A stretch of 64,000 bases of DNA from CAVUOA01 sp963742955 (GTDB lineage Bacteria > Bacteroidota > Ignavibacteria > Tepidaquicellales > OLB5), in assembly GCA_963742955.1 (NCBI GenBank), contig CAVUOA010000009.1:310001-374000 (forward strand), given 5' to 3'. Shown here piece by piece: positions 1 through 9,012 of the stretch. How positions within the stretch are numbered: the stretch's first letter is position 1; each line of letters opens with the position of its first letter. The notes under the pieces were generated by a model. It made no database searches, was not told the origin of the DNA, and was given only the letters and a program-made list of their open reading frames with translations. Position numbers and translations under genes: made by a program.

Positions 1-159
1 CTTGTTGCCGGAGTTCCGGCAAAGGTTGTTAGAGATTTACGGCCTGAAGAGATTGAAAAACTTAAGCAGAATGCTAAAAACTATTTATTTTATGTTGAGC
101 AATATAAGACATTTAATAAAGGCTTAGGATTCCAAAATTTCAAAGCTATTGACAAATAA
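1..159 (+). CDS. C-terminal end of a hexapeptide-repeat (gamma-carbonic-anhydrase-like) protein, partial
   Basis: The gene enters from outside the window; 52 residues and a TAA stop are visible. The motif GVPAKVVRDL followed by a charged helical tail is the usual last coil of left-handed beta-helix proteins of the YrdA/PaaY (gamma carbonic anhydrase-like) group. The metal-binding histidines would lie upstream and cannot be seen, so an acyltransferase of the same fold is also possible. About 170 bases of AT-rich DNA separate it from the next gene. Confidence 0.6.
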   Translation, partial: LVAGVPAKVVRDLRPEEIEKLKQNAKNYLFYVEQYKTFNKGLGFQNFKAIDK

Positions 160-333
160 TATTTTTCTGGATATTTTAAATATTAGGTTTTTAGAGTGAT
201 AGTAGAATGACTTAAAGTTAAATATTAATTTTTGTATATTTTATCTGCGAATTTTTGGAAAATATATTAAAAAAGGCTGGATTCTGCAATAAATTCGAAA
301 ATTTTAGTTCAAAATCATCATCCCTCTTCAAAG

Positions 334-720
334 TTGCCTATAAGCCAAAGGTCAATTCGGGCATTGGTATCACGTGTTATAAGAAATGAAAAATATAAGC
401 TTTGCAGCTTAGAAGTGAACTTTGTGAATGATTTTAGAATTAAGAAAGTAAATAAGAAGTTCTTAAATCACAATTATTTTACGGATATAATTACTTTTCC
501 ATATAATAACGATAAAAAGGGGCTTGAAGGTGAAATAGTAATTTCACTGGATTCTGTAAAGAAAAATGCTTTGTCTTACGGTACTGCATATAAACAGGAA
601 CTCAAGCGCGTTATAATACATGGATGCCTGCACATGACAGGATATGATGATAAAACAAAATCCGAAAAGGAACTTATTAGGTCTAAGGAAAATTCTTACA
701 TGGGAATTAAAAAAGTTTAA
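334..720 (+). CDS. ybeY: Endoribonuclease YbeY (rRNA maturation factor)
   Basis: YbeY is a single-strand metal-dependent endoribonuclease needed for 16S rRNA 3'-end processing and ribosome quality control. The C-terminal HGCLHMTGYDD motif gives two metal ligands, H96 and H100. The third ligand position, His in most bacteria, reads Asp here, which I recall as common in Bacteroidota homologues. The start is uncertain. The TTG at 334 has no clear ribosome-binding site and the frame stays open back to 271. Homologues usually have about ten more residues before the visible start, so a rare start such as the ATT at 301 is possible. The gene lies five bases before smg. Confidence 0.82.
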   Translation: MPISQRSIRALVSRVIRNEKYKLCSLEVNFVNDFRIKKVNKKFLNHNYFTDIITFPYNNDKKGLEGEIVISLDSVKKNALSYGTAYKQELKRVIIHGCLHMTGYDDKTKSEKELIRSKENSYMGIKKV

Positions 721-725
721 AATTT

Positions 726-1181
726 ATGTTTTACGAAAGAGTAATAGAGATAATAGTATTCCTGCTTGCTGAAATGAAGAGTAATAAAGAGCTGAATGAA
801 ACTGAGGTGCAAAAGCTTACAAAGCTCGGTTATACCCAAAGTGAAATTAATACTGCTTTCAGCTGGATATATTCTAAGTTTAATTCAAAGGAAAAAGTTT
901 TTAAAAAGGACGAATCTTCGTCTCGTTCGCACAGGTTCCTTCATGAAATCGAAAAAAATGTTATTTCTAACGAAGGACACGGCTATTTAATACAGCTTAG
1001 AGAACTTGGTATGATAAATGATTTGGATATAGAAGTCATAATTGAGAGGATTATGTCCTCGGGATATATGAAAGCGTCAAAAGAAGATGTAAAATCTTTT
1101 TTGGCGGGCTATCTGCTTGACCTTGATGAAACCTCTGACAGCAGGCATATGATGATAAATTCGAACGATACAATAAATTAA
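726..1181 (+). CDS. smg: Smg family protein (DUF494)
   Basis: 151 residues match the Smg/DUF494 pattern. The N-terminus begins M-F-Y-E-R-V-I-E-I-I-V-F-L-L. An early helix contains KLGYTQSEINTAFSWIYSKF, and the C-terminal half has the helix around IIERIMSSG followed by V-K-S-F-L-A-G-Y-L-L. The molecular role is not established; the family is predicted helical. In many bacteria smg lies beside topA, as here, 27 bases upstream of topA, which supports the call. No catalytic motif is visible. Confidence 0.8.
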   Translation: MFYERVIEIIVFLLAEMKSNKELNETEVQKLTKLGYTQSEINTAFSWIYSKFNSKEKVFKKDESSSRSHRFLHEIEKNVISNEGHGYLIQLRELGMINDLDIEVIIERIMSSGYMKASKEDVKSFLAGYLLDLDETSDSRHMMINSNDTIN

Positions 1182-1208
1182 CCTTAATTTTCAGAAATTA
1201 TTGTTTTA

Positions 1209-3530
1209 ATGGATAAATCTTTAGTAATAGTAGAATCGCCCTCAAAGGCGAAGACGATAAACAAATATCTTGGAAGAAATTATAAGGTAGTTGCTTCCGT
1301 AGGTCATATAAAAAATCTTCCCAAGAGTAAAATCGGTGTTGATTTCGATAATAAGTTCGAACCTACATACGAAACTATACCCGGGAAAGAAAAAGTTATC
1401 ACAGAGCTTAAAAGCCTTGCCTCCGAAAGCAAAAATATATACATAGCAACTGACCCCGACAGGGAAGGGGAAGCAATTGCTTATGATATAGCAAATGAAA
1501 TTGATTCTAAAAATAAAAAAATATTCAGGGTCCTTTTTAATGAAATAACAAAAAAGGGAATTGAAGAGGGTATAAATAATCCGCTCCAGATAGATGAAAG
1601 ACTTGTCAGCTCGCAGCAGGCGAGAAGAGTGATGGATAGAATTGTCGGCTACAAGCTGAGCCCGTTCCTGTGGAAAGTTATTTATTACGGCTTATCGGCA
1701 GGAAGGGTACAGTCGGTAGCATTGAGACTGATCTGTGAAAGAGAAGAAGAAATCAGGCATTTTATTCCTTCGGAATACTGGAGTATAATTGCTGAATTTA
1801 AGGATACAGATAAAAATAAGATTTTCCAGTCAAAGCTGACTCAGAAAAACGGAGTCACTTACAAATTTAACGGTGATGACCCGAAGATTAGCAATGAAAA
1901 AGATGCGGAAGATATAATTTCAGACTTAAAGAACAAGCTTTTCAAAGTAGCTGACGTTCAGAGAAAAGAAGTAAAAAGAAATCCGTATCCTCCGTTTATT
2001 ACCTCGTCTCTTCAGCAGGATGCCTCGGTCAGGCTGAGATTTGCTCCTAAGAAAACCATGATGGTTGCACAAAAGCTTTATGAAGGTGTTGATATTGGCG
2101 AAGAAGGACTTGTAGGATTAATAACTTATATGAGAACAGACTCCACAAGGCTTAGCGAAGATTCAATCAGTGATGTGAGGAAATTTATCGGAGATAAGTT
2201 CGGCAAAGAATATTTGCCGCACACACCAAGACATTATGCACGTAAAGCACAGAATACACAGGATGCACATGAAGCTATTAGACCTACTTCGGTTTTCAGA
2301 ACACCTGACAGCTTAAGAAAACAATTGCCATCTGACCAGCTGAAATTATATGAGTTAATCTGGAACAGATTTGTTGCATGCCAGATGCAAAGCGCTGTAT
2401 ACGACCAGGTAACGGTATTGATTGATTCGTTCGAACAATCGAAGAATGGAAGCGAAGAAAACTCATACCAGTTTAAGACAATAGATTCGACAATGAAGTT
2501 TAAAGGATTTATGATATTATATAATGATGTAACTGAAAACGGTGATAAAGATGATGAACAGTATGCAATCCCGAACGATATCGAAAAGGGTGATATTCTT
2601 GACCTTCAATCGCTTGATAAGAAACAGCATTTTACACAGCCCCCTCCGAGGTACACCGAAAGCAGCCTTATTAAACAGCTTGACGCGCTTGGAATCGGAA
2701 GACCTTCTACTTATGCTATGATTGTTTCCACTATTATTAACCGAACGTATGTAAACCTTGAAGACAGAAAGTTATTTGCAACCGAGTTAGGCGAAGCTGT
2801 TAATAAGCTTCTTTCAAAGTATTTTAATGACATAATAAATTATGAGTTCACAGCCCAGATGGAAGAAGAATTTGACAAAATTGCCGAGGGTGAATTAAAA
2901 TATGAAAATGTATTAGACGAGTTTTATAAGCCGTTTAACACTGACCTGGAAAAGCTGAACGAAAAAACCAAAGAAATTAAGCAGTCTCTCCAGGAAATTA
3001 CTGATATAGATTGTGAGCTTTGTGGATCAAAAATGATGATTAAATGGGGAAGGAACGGAAGGTTTCTCTCCTGTACAAATTACCCGAAATGCAAAAACGC
3101 AAAGCCATTACCGGGTGAACAGCAGGAGCACAATGAGCTTGCTGAAGGTAAGTTTTGCAGTGTTTGCGGAGCGCCAATGGTTGTAAAATCAAGCAAATAC
3201 GGAAAATTCCTCGGTTGTTCACGCTATCCTGAATGCAAGAACATAATGCCGATAACACTTGGAATAAAATGTCCGAAATGCGGTGAAGGAGAAATTGTGG
3301 AAAGGAAAGCCATGAAATCAAGGAAGAAGTTTTACGGGTGCTCGCGCTACCCCGATTGTGATTTTATAGCAAACAGCAAGCCGGTCAATACCAAGTGCGA
3401 GTCCTGCGGAAATCCTTATATGCTTGAAAAGTATTCCAAGAAAGCAGGGAACTACCTTGAGTGTCCCGAATGTAAACATAAAATTACAATCACAACAAAC
3501 GAAGAGCAGCCCGAAGTTGTTGAATCTTAA
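1209..3530 (+). CDS. topA: DNA topoisomerase I (type IA)
   Basis: Relaxes negatively supercoiled DNA by transient cleavage of one strand. The 773-residue protein has an N-terminal TOPRIM domain (VESPSKAKT with E9; D-P-D-R-E-G-E at 82-88) and the cleavage domain with the active-site tyrosine in GLITYMRTDS (Y307, R309). The C-terminus, from about residue 600 to 765, holds four Cys4 zinc ribbons (C-x2-C ... C-x4/5-C). Length and order are those of a complete bacterial TopA. The ATG at 1209 agrees with the family start. It follows smg and is co-directional with the tldD/tldE pair. Confidence 0.97.
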   Translation: MDKSLVIVESPSKAKTINKYLGRNYKVVASVGHIKNLPKSKIGVDFDNKFEPTYETIPGKEKVITELKSLASESKNIYIATDPDREGEAIAYDIANEIDSKNKKIFRVLFNEITKKGIEEGINNPLQIDERLVSSQQARRVMDRIVGYKLSPFLWKVIYYGLSAGRVQSVALRLICEREEEIRHFIPSEYWSIIAEFKDTDKNKIFQSKLTQKNGVTYKFNGDDPKISNEKDAEDIISDLKNKLFKVADVQRKEVKRNPYPPFITSSLQQDASVRLRFAPKKTMMVAQKLYEGVDIGEEGLVGLITYMRTDSTRLSEDSISDVRKFIGDKFGKEYLPHTPRHYARKAQNTQDAHEAIRPTSVFRTPDSLRKQLPSDQLKLYELIWNRFVACQMQSAVYDQVTVLIDSFEQSKNGSEENSYQFKTIDSTMKFKGFMILYNDVTENGDKDDEQYAIPNDIEKGDILDLQSLDKKQHFTQPPPRYTESSLIKQLDALGIGRPSTYAMIVSTIINRTYVNLEDRKLFATELGEAVNKLLSKYFNDIINYEFTAQMEEEFDKIAEGELKYENVLDEFYKPFNTDLEKLNEKTKEIKQSLQEITDIDCELCGSKMMIKWGRNGRFLSCTNYPKCKNAKPLPGEQQEHNELAEGKFCSVCGAPMVVKSSKYGKFLGCSRYPECKNIMPITLGIKCPKCGEGEIVERKAMKSRKKFYGCSRYPDCDFIANSKPVNTKCESCGNPYMLEKYSKKAGNYLECPECKHKITITTNEEQPEVVES

Positions 3531-3552
3531 ATTTTAGCAGGAGAGTAAAGCA

Positions 3553-5142
3553 ATGGACAGACGAAAATTTCTGATTTCCTGTTCTGCAGCAGTTCCTGTT
3601 ATACTGCTGAGCAAACACACCGGGAGTATTTTTACCAATGATAAAGAAATAAGAATGAAACAAAAAACCTATGATGATGATTTTATAAAAAAACTTGCCG
3701 ATTTATCAATTTCACTGTCAAAGAAAAACGGAGCATCTTATTCGGATTTCAGGCTTTCAAATTTCAAAAGCCAGAGAATTTCAACAAGAGAAAATGTAAT
3801 ACAGGGAGTCCATGAGAATGAAAACTACGGCTTTTCTGTCAGAGTTCTTGTGGATGGCGCATGGGGCTTCGCTTCAAGCAGTACTTTTAATGAAAGTGAG
3901 ACAGGCAGGGTAACAAATCTTGCATGCGAAATTGCTAAAGCAAATAAAATCATTCAAAACAGAAGCGTCGAGCTTGTTCCCGTACCGGCATATACCGATA
4001 CATGGAAAACACCAATTAAGAAAAATCCATTTGATGTATCGATTGATGAAAAGGTAAATTTTCTGTTTAACATAAACGAAAAGGCAAAATCACTGGGAGC
4101 TAATTACTGTTCTTCGTTTATGTGGGCTGTTAATGAATGGAAATATTTTGCATCCTCAGAAGGTTCTTATATAAAACAGGATTTATACAGAATCTGGCCG
4201 GGGTTTGATATAACTATTATAAACAAAGATACGGGAGAATTTGAACAAAGAGATTCTCTTACCACTCCAATAGGAAAAGGATATGAATATATTGAAGAAT
4301 ATGATTTTATAGGTGATGTTGAAAAAGCAGTTGAAGAAACCAAAATGAAATTTACTGCAAAATCAGTAGAGCCGGGTAAGAAAGATATTATACTTGACCC
4401 TACAAACCTGTGGCTTACTATACATGAATCATGCGGCCATCCTACGGAGCTTGACAGGGCTCTTGGATTTGAAGCAAACTACGCAGGTACAAGCTTTATG
4501 ACAGTTGATAAGCTTGGAAAACTCAAATATGGGAGTGAATTCATAAATATGGTTGCAGACAGAACCCAGAAAGACGGGCTTGCTACAAGGGGATATGACG
4601 ATGACGGGGTTAAAACTATGAAATGGGATATAATAAGAAACGGTTTGTTTGTGGGGTACCAGACTACACGTGAAATGGCAAGCTATATACATGAAAAGGC
4701 ATCCAATGCATGTGCATATGCCGATAGCTGGTCTCATTTCCCTATACAGCGTATGCCGAACGTATCACTTGAGCCGGGTAAAGAGAAACTCTCACTTAAA
4801 GATTTAATTGCGGATACCGAAGACGGTATCTATATTGTCGGAAACGGAAGCTGGAGTATTGATATGCAGCGTTACAATTTCCAGTTTACAGGGCAGGCTT
4901 TCCATGAAATTAAAAATGGCAAAATTGTCGGTTTGCTTAAAGACGTAGCATATCAGGGTAATACTGTAGATTTCTGGAATTCCTGCGATGCGGTTTGCGA
5001 TGAATCGGAGTATAAGCTTGGAGGCTCATTCTTCTGCGGTAAAGGAGAGCCAAGCCAGGTGTCACCGGTGAGTCACGGAGCATCACCGGCAAGATTTAAA
5101 AAGGTTAATATATTGAATACGAGCAAGGAGTCATCAAAATGA
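3553..5142 (+). CDS. TldD-like metalloprotease with an N-terminal twin-arginine signal
   Basis: Member of the TldD/PmbA (U62) family, which forms TldD-TldE complexes that degrade or trim peptides. The zinc site HESCGH (H291, E292, H296) matches the HExxxH motif. The C-terminal F-F-C-G-K-G-E-P-S segment supplies the expected cysteine ligand (C495). Unlike classical cytoplasmic TldD, the protein begins M-D-R-R-K-F-L followed by a hydrophobic run, a plausible Tat signal, so it may act outside the cytoplasm. A GGAGAG ribosome-binding site precedes the ATG. Its stop overlaps the start of the TldE-like gene by four bases (ATGA), suggesting translational coupling. Confidence 0.85.
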   Translation: MDRRKFLISCSAAVPVILLSKHTGSIFTNDKEIRMKQKTYDDDFIKKLADLSISLSKKNGASYSDFRLSNFKSQRISTRENVIQGVHENENYGFSVRVLVDGAWGFASSSTFNESETGRVTNLACEIAKANKIIQNRSVELVPVPAYTDTWKTPIKKNPFDVSIDEKVNFLFNINEKAKSLGANYCSSFMWAVNEWKYFASSEGSYIKQDLYRIWPGFDITIINKDTGEFEQRDSLTTPIGKGYEYIEEYDFIGDVEKAVEETKMKFTAKSVEPGKKDIILDPTNLWLTIHESCGHPTELDRALGFEANYAGTSFMTVDKLGKLKYGSEFINMVADRTQKDGLATRGYDDDGVKTMKWDIIRNGLFVGYQTTREMASYIHEKASNACAYADSWSHFPIQRMPNVSLEPGKEKLSLKDLIADTEDGIYIVGNGSWSIDMQRYNFQFTGQAFHEIKNGKIVGLLKDVAYQGNTVDFWNSCDAVCDESEYKLGGSFFCGKGEPSQVSPVSHGASPARFKKVNILNTSKESSK

Positions 5143-6473
5143 TATTGAATGAATCGGATGCAAAAAAATTCATGGAAAAGGCATTGCAGTATAGCAAAGC
5201 AGATTCAATTGAACTAAGTCTAACAGGCTTTAATAGCTATAACTTACGCTTTGCGCTTAATTCTCTTTCTACTAATGGGTACTCAGACGGATTAACTCTT
5301 TCAATCACAAGTAATATTGGTAAAAAATCCGGTTCTGTTACATTAAATAATTTTGACGGTGATGCCATAAAGAATGCAGTTGAAAAATCGGAAGAAATTG
5401 CAAAGTTATCACCCGACAACAAAGAATTTATGCCTCCATTAGCTCCTCAAACATATTCAAATGGAGTAAATTACTCCAAAAATACAGAGAGTTTAAGCAA
5501 GAATGAAAGGGCGAATTTACTGAAAAGTGTTATTAACGAATCAGAAAACGCTAATCTTTCCTCTGCGGGTTATATTGAAGATGAAGCGAATTTTACCGCT
5601 CTTTTAAACTCAAACGGACTATTTGCCTATAACACCGGTTCGATGGCAAGTTTTTCTTGTACAGCCAGAACCAAAGACGGAACCGGTTCGAGCCGCGTTC
5701 AACAGCAATCAATTAATGTAAATGACCTTAATACAGAGCAGCTTGGAAAGCGGGTTACTCAACGGGCGGCTATGTCAACAAATCCAAAAGAAATTAAACC
5801 GGGTAAATATATTGTTATTTTAGAACCCGCTGCAGCCGCAGATATGATTGCATATTGTACATATTTTATGGATGCCCGTTCTGCTGACGAGGGAAGAAGC
5901 TTTTTTTCAAAGCAAGGAGGCGGCAGCAGAATCGGTGAGAAGATAGTTAATGAAAAAGTTACCCTGTATTCTGACCCTGTTGACCCTAAGGCGCCCGGTA
6001 TTCCTTTTAATGACGAAGGCTATCCGTTGACAAAGACATTATGGTTCGAAAACGGTGTTCTTAAAAATCTTGCGCGAGGCAGATACTGGGCAGAGAAAAC
6101 ATCTCAGCCTGTAGTGCCTTTTTATTCAAATATTATAATGGAAGGCGGCTCTAAAACTGTTGATGAACTGATTGCTTCAACTGATTACGGGATTCTTGTT
6201 ACACGTTTCTGGTACATAAGAACTGTTGACCCGCGTACAGTATTACTTACCGGGTTAACTCGTGACGGTATTTTTGAAATATCCGGGGGTAAAGTAACCG
6301 GAGCTGTGAAAAATTTCAGGTTTAACGAAAGTCCTGTAAATGTTCTTAAAAACGTCGTAGAGCTTGGCGTTGCGGAAAACGGTGTAGGGAGCGAAACAGG
6401 GGATTCACAGATTTTTGTTCCGGCATTAAAAGTTAAAGATTTTAACTTTTCCAGTTTATCGGATGCAATTTAA
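5139..6473 (+). CDS. TldE/PmbA-like protein, partner of the TldD-like protease
   Basis: 444 residues resembling PmbA/TldE, the non-catalytic subunit of the TldD-TldE peptidase. The hallmarks are a central K-P-G-K-Y-I-V-I-L-E-P-A-A segment, the glycine-rich FSKQGGGSRIGEKI segment, and a C-terminal part with NGVGSETGDSQIFVPALKV. There is no HExxxH motif, as expected for the E subunit, and no signal peptide at the chosen ATG. The start overlaps the upstream stop by four bases. The secreted-looking upstream gene and the signal-less downstream one do not obviously share a compartment. Confidence 0.82.
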   Translation: MILNESDAKKFMEKALQYSKADSIELSLTGFNSYNLRFALNSLSTNGYSDGLTLSITSNIGKKSGSVTLNNFDGDAIKNAVEKSEEIAKLSPDNKEFMPPLAPQTYSNGVNYSKNTESLSKNERANLLKSVINESENANLSSAGYIEDEANFTALLNSNGLFAYNTGSMASFSCTARTKDGTGSSRVQQQSINVNDLNTEQLGKRVTQRAAMSTNPKEIKPGKYIVILEPAAAADMIAYCTYFMDARSADEGRSFFSKQGGGSRIGEKIVNEKVTLYSDPVDPKAPGIPFNDEGYPLTKTLWFENGVLKNLARGRYWAEKTSQPVVPFYSNIIMEGGSKTVDELIASTDYGILVTRFWYIRTVDPRTVLLTGLTRDGIFEISGGKVTGAVKNFRFNESPVNVLKNVVELGVAENGVGSETGDSQIFVPALKVKDFNFSSLSDAI

Positions 6474-6503
6474 TTAAGTTTTCCGATTTAAACCGGACTG
6501 CTT

Positions 6504-7451
6504 ATGAATTTAATTTCAGCAATAGATAAGTTTTCATCGTACCTGCTGAACGAGAAAAACTATTCTAAAAATACCCTGCTTAATTATGTAAGGGACCTCA
6601 ATGACTTATACAGCTTTATTGCCCGCAAAATTGAGGATAGGGGGGCTAAAATTGAAGTTAAATTTATTGATGAGCAGACTTTAAAAGATTTTATTGCCGG
6701 GTTTGTTCTTAACCCGGAACAGAAATACTCAAAGCGAACCATTTCCAGAAAGATTTCTACCCTTAAATCATTCTACAAGTATCTTAACCGTAAGAAACTT
6801 TATAATTCCAATCCTTCAAGAAATTTAATATTTCCGAAACTAGGGAAAAACCTGCCGACCGTTGTTGATGAGAAAGCTATTACTTTGATGTTTGATTCTG
6901 ATTATTTTTCGAAGGATGTGTGGGGTTTAAGGGATAAAGCAATTATGGAACTGCTCTACAGCTCGGGAATAAGGCTGAACGAATTGATAAATTTGAGCCC
7001 TGAAAATTTTGACGAGAGAAATAATGTAATTAAGGTACGGGGCAAAGGCAGAAAAGAAAGAATAATTCCGATTGGAAACTTATCAGTAAGCACTATCATT
7101 TCCTACCTTGATAAAAGAGATAAATACTTTGAGGAAAAGGGCACGGATTATGACACGAGCGTAATATTTAATGCAAAAAACGGGAAGAAGCTCTACTCAG
7201 CATTGGTAAACAGAATAGCCGAAAAATATATTTCAAAAGTATCGGAAATAAAAAAGAAGAGCCCCCACGTATTGCGCCATTCATTCGCAACACACATGCT
7301 GAACCACGGAGCTGATATAAGAGCTGTAAAAGATTTACTCGGACATGCAAGTCTTTCTACAACCCAGATTTATACACATGTTTCGGTTGAACGGCTGAAG
7401 GAAGTATATAAAAAGGCACATCCAAAAGCTGATAAAATGAAACAGAAGTAG
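6504..7451 (+). CDS. Tyrosine recombinase, XerC/XerD type
   Basis: Resolves chromosome dimers at dif by site-specific recombination. The 315-residue protein has the N-terminal SAM-like DNA-binding domain (about 1-100) and a C-terminal catalytic domain. All expected catalytic residues are present: R157 in S-S-G-I-R-L-N-E-L, the K in RGKGRKERI, H255 and R258 in PHVLRHSFATHML, H281 in LLGHASLSTT, and Y290 in Q-I-Y-T-H-V. Length and motifs fit the chromosomal Xer family rather than a phage or transposon integrase; nothing mobile is nearby. I cannot tell XerC from XerD by eye. Confidence 0.9.
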   Translation: MNLISAIDKFSSYLLNEKNYSKNTLLNYVRDLNDLYSFIARKIEDRGAKIEVKFIDEQTLKDFIAGFVLNPEQKYSKRTISRKISTLKSFYKYLNRKKLYNSNPSRNLIFPKLGKNLPTVVDEKAITLMFDSDYFSKDVWGLRDKAIMELLYSSGIRLNELINLSPENFDERNNVIKVRGKGRKERIIPIGNLSVSTIISYLDKRDKYFEEKGTDYDTSVIFNAKNGKKLYSALVNRIAEKYISKVSEIKKKSPHVLRHSFATHMLNHGADIRAVKDLLGHASLSTTQIYTHVSVERLKEVYKKAHPKADKMKQK

Positions 7452-7522
7452 TTTTTAAGGATTTCACTTAATCATTGATTTTTTTATCTTAGCAAAATAG
7501 ATAATTCCAAATTTACAGTTTA

Positions 7523-7816
7523 ATGAAAAAAATACAGTTATCGCAAATCTGCCACGGACGCTCGGGTGATAAAGGCGATGCCGCAAATATCGGTTTAATT
7601 GCATTTAAAAAGGATGATTACCCCTTAATTAAGGAAAAAGTTACAGCGGATGCAGTAAAAAAGTATTTTGACGGTATTTGTTTTGGTCCTGTTGAGCGAT
7701 TTGAAATGCCGAACATAAACGCCTTAAATTTTGTTTTACATAATACTCTGGGCGGGGGGGAACAGTATCCCTCAAAAACGATGCGCAGGGAAAAACCCTG
7801 GCTTCAGCTTTGTTAA
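7523..7816 (+). CDS. Stand-alone AtuA-related (ferredoxin-fold) domain protein
   Basis: 97 residues corresponding to the C-terminal domain of AtuA-type acyclic terpene/acyl-CoA utilisation proteins, recognised by H-G-R-S-G-D-K-G-D-A-A-N-I-G near the start and a C-terminal region with LGGG and R-R-E-K-P-W. In larger homologues this domain follows the DUF1446 domain; here it is a separate gene and no DUF1446 gene is next to it in the window. Function is unproven. A run of seven Gs inside the gene (GGGCGGGGGGG) could be slippage-prone. Confidence 0.7.
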   Translation: MKKIQLSQICHGRSGDKGDAANIGLIAFKKDDYPLIKEKVTADAVKKYFDGICFGPVERFEMPNINALNFVLHNTLGGGEQYPSKTMRREKPWLQLC

Positions 7817-7833
7817 TGATGGAAATAGAGGTA

Positions 7834-7877
7834 CGCTAATTTCACGAATTAACACGAATGTTAATTTAAATATTAGC
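7834..7877. repeat. Intergenic inverted repeat CGCTAAT ... ATTAGCG
   Basis: The 100 bases before prfB hold CGCTAATTTCACGAATT followed by AACACGAATG and, about 25 bases on, ATTAGCG, so the ends can pair. The wording (cacgaatt-aacacgaa) resembles a short motif I recall as dispersed between genes in many environmental bacterial genomes. No gene is present here. Confidence 0.45.
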
Positions 7878-7916
7878 GCTATTAGCAAACTCGCGTTAAA
7901 GAAAGTATAAAATTAT

Positions 7917-9009
7917 ATGTTTGACTACACAAAATCTGACCTGAAAAAAATAAAACAACGTATCGAAGACTTGCGGAGGTTTCTTTGAAATCGATGAGAA
8001 ACTCTCCCGCGTAGATGAGCTTCAGAAAAAAACTTCCGAACCCGGATTCTGGGATGATAACATTTCCGCACAAAAAGTTCACCAGGAAATATCACGCTTA
8101 AACGAGTGGATTGATGACTGGAAAGCGCTCGATTTAAAGTATAACGATTTGGAATCGTTAATCAAGCTTGCTGAAGATGAAAAAGATGATACTCTTGAGG
8201 ATATGTTTACCAAAGAATCGGAAGCATTATCTGAAGAAGTTTCGAAGCTTGAATTCAGAAACATGCTCAGTGAACCCGATGATGAAAGGGATGCAATTCT
8301 CACAATTAATTCCGGCGCTGGCGGTACTGAGGCACAGGACTGGGCTCAAATGCTGATGAGAATGTACTTAAGGTGGGGAGAGAAGAACAATTATAAGACT
8401 CAGATTGTTGATATACTGGAAGGCGACGGCGCAGGCATTAAAAGCGCTACTATTGAGTTTGCGGGCAAATATGTCTATGGTTATCTTAAGGCGGAAAACG
8501 GAGTGCACAGGCTTGTCAGAATTTCACCTTTTGATTCAAATAAACGCCGCCATACATCATTTGCTGCTGTGTTTGTTTACCCCATCGTTGATGATAACAT
8601 AGAAATAGAAATTAACCCAGCTGATTTAAAGATTGATACATTCCGAAGCGGGGGAGCAGGAGGGCAAAACGTAAACAAGGTTGAAACTGCAATCAGAATA
8701 ACTCATATGCCAACCGGCATTGTTGTCCAGTGCCAGAATGAACGTTCTCAGCTTCAGAACCGCCAGACTGCAATGAAGATGCTGAAATCGAAGCTCTACC
8801 AGATGGAAAAAGAAAAAGAAATGGAAAAACTTAATAAAATTGAAAGCTCAAAGAAAAAAATAGAATGGGGCAGCCAAATCCGCTCGTATGTTTTCCACCC
8901 CTACAATATGGTGAAAGACCACAGGACCGATTTTGAAACAAGCAATACTCAGGCTGTAATGGACGGTGACATAGACGGTTTTATAAAAAGTTATTTAATG
9001 AGTAACTAG
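7917..9009 (+). CDS. prfB: Peptide chain release factor 2, with programmed +1 frameshift
   Basis: RF2 terminates translation at UAA and UGA. The short first frame runs from ATG 7917 through 23 codons to CTT then TGA (7986-7988). Slipping +1 at CTT-T continues as E-I-D-E-K-L-S-R-V to the stop at 9009, giving 363 residues, the usual RF2 length. The joined protein has the S-P-F codon-recognition motif (ISPFDSNKRRHTSF) and the catalytic GGQ (248-250, in S-G-G-A-G-G-Q). A caller that ignores frameshifting starts the gene late, around 8149. The stop is followed after three bases by the next gene. Confidence 0.95.
7975..7989 (+). promoter_or_regulatory. RF2 autoregulatory frameshift site
   Basis: GGAGG (7975-7979), a three-base spacer TTT, the slippery CTT and an in-frame TGA (7986-7988) reproduce the arrangement of the E. 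coli prfB site: an internal Shine-Dalgarno-like sequence three bases before CUU-UGA. When RF2 is scarce, the ribosome slips +1 instead of terminating. The base after TGA is A, not the weak-context C of E. coli. Confidence 0.92.
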
Positions 9010-9012
9010 GAA

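Noticed and set aside
8149..9009. prfB as a shorter gene starting at 8149
   Set aside because: The upstream sequence encodes the conserved RF2 N-terminal domain joined through the programmed frameshift.
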